Shown: in pieces, positions 58,472 through 64,000 of the stretch
How positions within the stretch are numbered: the stretch's first letter is position 1
Layout: the number at the start of each line of letters is the position of its first letter
Source: Spizellomyces punctatus DAOM BR117
Taxonomy: Eukaryota; Chytridiomycota; Chytridiomycetes; Spizellomycetales; Spizellomycetaceae
Direction of reading: 5' to 3'
Assembly (NCBI RefSeq): GCF_000182565.1
Contig: NW_015971554.1
Coordinates: 287,912 to 351,911, forward strand
Length of the DNA stretch: 64,000 nt
The notes under the pieces: generated by a model
Database searches by the model: none
The model's input: the letters and a program-made list of their open reading frames with translations, nothing else
Told to the model about the DNA's origin: nothing
Made by a program: the position numbers and the translations under genes

Positions 58472-60895
58472 TTATGGGTCAAACTCGAGATTGACCAACA
58501 TGACTGCCGAGTCCATGAGAACATGAATCGCCATCACCATGGTAAGCACAAACGTGCGAGGATTTCTACTAACAAATTTCACCCATTCCTGCCAAATCTT
58601 TCGTCCCGTCATCCGATGCACAAGCCAGAATCCCACCAAAGAACCCAACACTTCAGATACAAACGTCGAGAGTGTTTCAAACATCACTCGTCGATACCGA
58701 GTGTCGTCGAGAAGGATGGTTAGAGATGGGTATGCACCCGCATTTGGACCACGTCTGATCGCAGGTATCGAGACCACAAAGCAGACCATGGTAATGAGTT
58801 GAGCGACAGCGTTGAAGGCCTGGAACAGTACTTGGGCTTTGGTATAATCTGTGTAAGACCATGTTTCTGTTGCCTCGCCGAGAGGTGGAAGGGAATAGCG
58901 ACTATTTGGCGTATTATCGTTCACTTGATTGACGGAGGTGGTTGATTTGATTGCGACTGTGGATCGAAGGTGGTTGCGTTTGTTGGGAATGGACGTCGTC
59001 GCAGCCCTTTCTAGGGTGCTAAACTTGGTTTCGCTATTGGCCATTCCTGCTTCTTGGTCCATGCTAGGCTCGGAAATTCCTCTGACAGCGCTGTCGGCCT
59101 TGTTCTCATCGGTGGGGTTATTAAATTCTGCCAGTTCACCGTCCAGTATATCGAGACCGAGACTACTCATGGATCCCGATGCAGTCCGGGTCATGATACT
59201 AGCAGAATCTGAGACGCCGTGCTGAGCTGCAAAGAAGGCTTTCAGAACGCCTGCTTTGTTCCAGTCGCTGAGCCAGATCATGATACGGTGATAATAACGA
59301 GATGTCCTGAATGTAACCCAGGCGACTCTCTGTAAAAGTAAAACTAGCCGTTAGTGTACACGATAGGCAACATTCAAACGTGGAATCCGCTCCTTTACCT
59401 GCACGAAATTGATTGCTCCGAATAGAATGATGGTCCAAGTCGACGAGAACGCCGCTGTAAAGACATTCCTATAGACTGGATACAACCATTAGTTTCGAAA
59501 AGTCCATCTGAAATGGTCTCTCCTCAGAGTACATACGCATCCAGTAAATCATATCACAGAAAAATGTGTATGCATAGATTGTGTGCCGTGGTCTACAAAG
59601 AGATGTTCAATTAAATGTTTACGGATGCTGCAAACTAGAGGAGACAACTATACCCAAGTTTTGCATGCAGGAGGATAGTGCCAATGGTAGTGACACCGAC
59701 AATAAACAACCGTAATGTGTAGATAAGAACTGCAGGTGGAGATGACATTACAGTTAGAATAAACGTGAATGGACCAGAATCCGTTGGTGACAGCGTACCC
59801 AAATCGAGCCAGAGAGGATGGGGGGTTGTTTTAAAGTACGCCCAAGACCACACCTTCAGGACTTGAGCGTCAATTCACAAAAGATTGCTAACCCCAAGCA
59901 GATTAGGCACTTACTTGACCGATAAAGTACGTTGATGCTCCAAAGCATATCGACACTAAGAGCCAGAGAATTTGTACGGTCGGCAAAGGCTCGTTTTCAA
60001 GTTTATGCATCGCCATATCGTGTCCTGATCCAGTTTGCGGAGATTCCAGATGGTGCGGGATGACCTCCTTTGCACATTCACCGGCCTCTTCATCTTCCAC
60101 ACCATTACTCACGCTTCGTACATGTTTGGAATTCACATGGGAAGCCAAAGGACTGATATCCGCGGTTTTTGCTATCAAGCGCATTTTGGCTTCCCAATGC
60201 TTCCGCTCCCACATATTCCTCAAAACCGCATAGTGCATTCCGTAGCCTGTGCAAACAAGGGTATTGAAAACTACCCATAGCTTGCTTGATACCAGCGCTT
60301 GGCGAGGAGAGTACCACACAACGGTGTTCATGACGACGGTGATGACAAGAGGCGGAATGCCAAAGCAGGCTAAATCTCCCCATGAACGGGGCCATAGATA
60401 CGGCGAGAAATTATGTATGGCCAATCCGACACATCCCACCGTCGAAAGGATATATATGGGGAAAAAGACAACATTGTACATCCACCAGTTGAGCGGGAAA
60501 GAGTAGTCTGCGGGGAGGATACCGATATTTCCCCATTCGTGAATAGTGTGCAGTGGTCCCCCGTTGTGAACGTCCACAGTCCCGAGAGGAATATTGATAT
60601 ATCCTACGAAAATAGCGATGCAAAAGGACCAGCATAGAAGACATACGGTCAATGGGTATCGGCTCAACCCTGCCGCAACAAGATAAAAGCCGGCGCTGCA
60701 TTTTTTTCGTCGATGGGTTCCCTTTCCTGCATGTCCTGGCCGTCTTGCAAGTTTTACACTACTTCGATTGGGGTGGTCGGATTTTTCGGCGGGCGACGTT
60801 CCAATGGAGCTACTGCTGGGCTGCCCTACGGTGGAAGCCGGCCGCATTGGGGAGGTCACAGTGTGAAGACCGTGTGCTCTTGAGGGTTCTACCAT
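58472..60895 (-). CDS. Polytopic membrane protein, 720 aa, orphan
   Basis: Five exons on the minus strand, 60895-59915, 59853-59654, 59590-59537, 59468-59399 and 59329-58472, give 720 residues in frame. The first 65 residues are disordered and basic. Roughly ten membrane helices follow: five in the first exon (for example VCLLCWSFCIAIFVGYINI, FPIYILSTVGCVGLAIH, PPLVITVVMNTVVWY, SSKLWVVFNTLVCTGYG, ILWLLVSICFGASTYFIG), a group over exons 2-4, and three near the end (AVAQLITMVCFVVSIPAI, VSEVLGSLVGFWLVH, TFVLTMVMAIHVLMDSAVM). Two long cytosolic loops separate them (about residues 250-310 and 440-570), the second Ser/Thr-rich. No family recognised; a transporter or a receptor are both possible. 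Confidence 0.72.
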
Positions 60896-62583
60896 CCTTC
60901 CGAGTCCCGTGCGCCCTTATGTACCCAAAGAAAATACTTCCGTCTCCAGAGAACAGGTCTTGTTTGCCGTTGTCTCAAGGGGAGAAGGTAACTACATCGA
61001 TCTAAGGAGACAACAGTCCAATGTCCATACGCAATTATTTGGTTGGCAGCTATATCCGGGAATCTATTCTAGTATTGAATAACATTTGTTTGTGATCGTG
61101 GGTAGTTGAGGTCCGGCAAGGAGCAGCCCTGGTTGTGGAAAAAGTGCGAACAGTAAATAGCGTTATGTTAGGCACTCAGCTTAAGGTTAAATGGCCTTTA
61201 ACAATATTTGGACCAGAAGTGTTTGCGTCTGGTGGAGTTCATACCCTGTTCCTCGGAACGATCTTTTGTTTGCATTGTTTTGACCGGAAATGTCGCCCGA
61301 TACTCCGCTGACGTGAATAAATAACAAGAAAAGGACCGATTTGTTTGCCTGCACTACAAGCACTTGCATATGATGGGCATTTGGCTGAGCCAAAATAAAC
61401 ATCGGACTATTAGCTATATAGCGAGTGAAGGGCGAGCTCCGAACAGCCGCGGTCATTTATAGTGGAAACTCATAAGTTTACGATCCTGGTGAACAACGAC
61501 TGCAACATTGTAAGCAAACAAGTACGGTCAACAGTCTACATTGAAAACTTTTAAGAGTACAAGCATTATGCCATGAGCTTGGAATAGTACAAGTGAATTC
61601 CATACCCACCAGGCACTGCTTTCATATCCTTGCCAGACTATCGCCTGTCGTGGTGAATGCCACATTTATGATATTTCAACACAACTTCCCAACATTGCTC
61701 TACTAGTATGTACGCTGACCAGACTTATCCGCAGGCATAAGCACAAGCCGCCCGCCTATTATTCCTTGGGTCCACCAACTTGGACAATAAGATGGCATTT
61801 TGCAGCTTGGTTATTCATGCACCCAAAGGTCATACATTTACGGAATACCACATCTTATTCATGTGACGCTACAATGTTGCATATGAATAATCCTGATACT
61901 CGTCAAGGGTTTCAAGATACTGGCTCTTCTACTTTGCGCCATTGGATTGGTTCCCTACATGGCATAGGATACAGACACACGGGATGAACGTCTCGTTAAA
62001 GCCTCCAACGGGATCAATTGGTGGATGCTCTCTTCAAGCATAAGCAAGCAAATGTATCGTTCAACTGTGTTTGAATGCCTGACACAAAGAGGATTCGTAG
62101 CAGGATATCCTAAAGTTGGAATATGCCCATAAATGCGTTACTAAAATCAGGAACAAAGACACAAAATCGCTGAACCAGAAATAGTCGCTGACTGGAGCGG
62201 TCATAAATTGGGGGATCCCTAAATAACAATGAGGGTTATGATGGCGGTATTCGGGACTTGGGTCACGAGTAAGCAGAAGAAACAGGCGCTGGAAATAAAC
62301 CTGTTGATGGGGGTTTGTCTGTATATTTGTGTGTTGTGTCTACGCTTTGGAAAAAAGCACACTAGTTTCGCGTGAACAAGTTAGTGGAGGTTTTCCCTTT
62401 TCTTTGTGTTTGGTTTGTTTGAAGGTGGGGTGCCCCATTTCTGTTCTTGGATTGTAGCAAAGGGCTGTTAAAGACGGGGGCCGTGAACGTGTTGGCGGAG
62501 ACGTGAACAGACGAATACACACGGCTAGAACGAGCGTATACGAGCGGTTGTGTGCTTTTTGAAACGGTTTTGGCGGTTTCGAG
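60896..62583. other. Intergenic
   Basis: 1.7 kb without a supported gene. Small open frames at 61187-61456 (minus) and 61766-61987 (plus) lack motifs. The last 300 bp before 62584 are likely the promoter of the cyclin-like gene. Confidence 0.5.
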
Positions 62584-64000
62584 ATGGGGAATACTGGATC
62601 AGCGCTGTCGGAACCCGTCGGGCCCAACCCCGCCGTCAAGACCACCCCATCAACACCATCACCGTCGACACCGTCCTCAAGGGAGAATGCCAAGGACAGG
62701 TGGGATAAAGTCGATGTAGAAGATGGAACGCGAGCAAGGATTCTCGAGTCCCGGGAACTTGAAGAGGATGCCACGGTTCGGTTTGGGATGAACGGCACGT
62801 CTGGGAATTCGGAGCGGAGGTCAAGTTTGCTGGCTGTTATGGATGGGGTTATAGACGGCTTGTTTTTGGCAGCTGGGAGTGTTCGAGGGGTTGGGGGGTT
62901 GATGGGGAGTGAGGATCGAGTGGTGCCAGAGAGGTGTGCGAGTGGACGGGAGAGCGAGGTGAGGCTTCCTGGAGGTTACAAAAATGGTATGTTGGCAAGT
63001 TAAAGCTGTGTTTGTTTGAGCTAGTCAGTATCGCTTATATGCTTCACAGCCTTTATAAACTCCACATCCTACACCCATCTCAACCGAATGAGCGGCGCAT
63101 CTCGTGAACTAGACCGTATGGAAGCCGGTGTGCCCGATGAGATTATTGAAGACCTTGGATCCCGCTTGTCCCAAACGGCCATTGACCAGCCCATTCAACA
63201 AGTGTTTGCAACACCCCAGGTTCAGAGTACTATAAATGTGGAACCTTACGGGATCATTGAGCCCATGTCAACGGTCGTTGACACGACACTAGTTGTGCAC
63301 CCAGCACTTGAATACAGTGCAATCGACAAAGTATTGGAAAAACACCCCTTAATGGATCAATCTGAATCCTTGATCATGACCCCCTACATGCAAGACTCTG
63401 ACACTGATATCCCAAAACCCGATATCCGCACCAACGTACTCGGCTCAGATATCATCACTCCGGAACCGACACCCATCACCGAACACCCTCCTACCCCGAA
63501 CGCCCCAAAACTCAGCCGGATACCAAAGTATAATTCATGTTCGACTTTGTTTGTTGAGGCAACGATCAGTAATGCGGATTTGAATGACACATTGCGTTGG
63601 TATGTTTATCGTACCAGTTTTTGAAAGGCGAACACTTACTGACTTGTATGGCTAGTGTGGCATCGGCATTGGTCAACCACATGAAAAAGAACCTTCAAGA
63701 CCAAACATTTAAAACCGATAACATATTTTCAGAAGAATTGCATCCGCTTTCTGTAAGTACTCCCAAAACAAACACAAACAAAACGTAGACAAAAGTTCTA
63801 AGATGAGACCAATGTAGCAACATATACAATTCTACCGTCGTATGCCGAAGGAAGACGATATTTTCAAATTCCTCGAATGTTTGTTCAATGCAGCGGAACT
63901 AACCGCTGAATGCGGAATCATTACCCTCGTAAGTATCAATTTGCACCCATTCACAAACCAACAAGGAGGTTGAACGCATTTGACAATCTTGCAGATTTAC
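62584..64000 (+). CDS. Pho80-like cyclin with myristoylation-like start (partial)
   Basis: Exons visible: 62584-62986, 63050-63599, 63656-63752, 63818-63928 and a fragment from about 63996 to the window edge, where the gene continues. The protein opens with MGNTGSALSE, which fits the N-myristoylation pattern (Gly2, Ser6). A long Ser/Thr/Pro-rich disordered segment follows (about residues 10-300). The end reads VASALVNHMKKN, IFSEELHPLS, QFYRRMPKEDDIFKFLECLF and NAAELTAECGIITL, matching the start of Pho80-type (PHO85-partner) cyclin folds, as in fungal Pho80/Preg and animal CNPPD1. Cyclins of this group bind a Pho85-like kinase and regulate phosphate, cell cycle or metabolism. Myristoylation suggests a membrane-tethered form. 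Confidence 0.75.

Overview
The window is nuclear DNA from a fungus, most likely an early-diverging, chytrid-like lineage. Almost every gene is split by short introns (mostly about 50-110 nt, GT...AG). Fungal-type genes (a Crz1-like zinc-finger factor, a Mak32-like sugar kinase, an ankyrin plus DIL protein, a Pho80-like cyclin) sit beside genes better known from animals and other opisthokonts (ERMARD, FAM135, TMCO4, CREG, DNA polymerase eta with UBZ and PIP-box). Exon structures below were built by hand from reading frames, GT/AG sites, phase and remembered family motifs; no alignment or transcript was available. One run of N (20318-21016) marks an assembly gap.

Layout. 1-2.6 kb: no confident gene. 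2.6-11 kb: PP2C phosphatase with a frame break, a GPI-type secreted repeat protein (-), a PLP aminotransferase, a 159-aa unknown, an F-box protein (-). 11.5-15.3 kb: a disordered 863-aa orphan and a coiled-coil protein (-). 16.4-23.1 kb: a very large receptor-like gene with a signal peptide, a cysteine-rich furin/EGF-like ectodomain, a long Ser/Thr stalk interrupted by the gap, one membrane helix and a degenerate kinase domain. 24.4-30.1 kb: Crz1-like transcription factor (-), a doubtful 154-aa ORF, a dynamin-superfamily GTPase. 30.3-37.4 kb: DNA polymerase eta (-), divergent from UFD1, then a three-KH-domain RNA-binding protein (-). 38.6-43.3 kb: small membrane protein with LPxY motifs (-), secreted CIA30-domain protein, tafazzin, pfkB/Mak32-like kinase (-). 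43.5-54.5 kb: FAM135-like lipase, MDR-type oxidoreductase, ankyrin-DIL protein, ERMARD homologue. 54.8-60.9 kb: TMCO4/DUF726 protein (-), secreted CREG-like protein, 720-aa polytopic membrane orphan (-). 62.6 kb to the end: a cyclin with an N-myristoylation-like start, cut by the window edge.

There is no operon logic. Several neighbours are head-to-head with short shared upstream regions: POLH/UFD1, F-box/863-aa orphan, pfkB/FAM135 and TMCO4/CREG. The strongest candidate for something undescribed is the receptor-like pseudokinase. All twelve of its reconstructed introns are in phase 1, so each cysteine-rich module lies on a symmetrical 1-1 exon, an arrangement known from exon-shuffled animal extracellular proteins. 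Second is the polymerase eta gene, which is split into 17 exons, four of them only 18-20 nt long, one carrying the catalytic motif.
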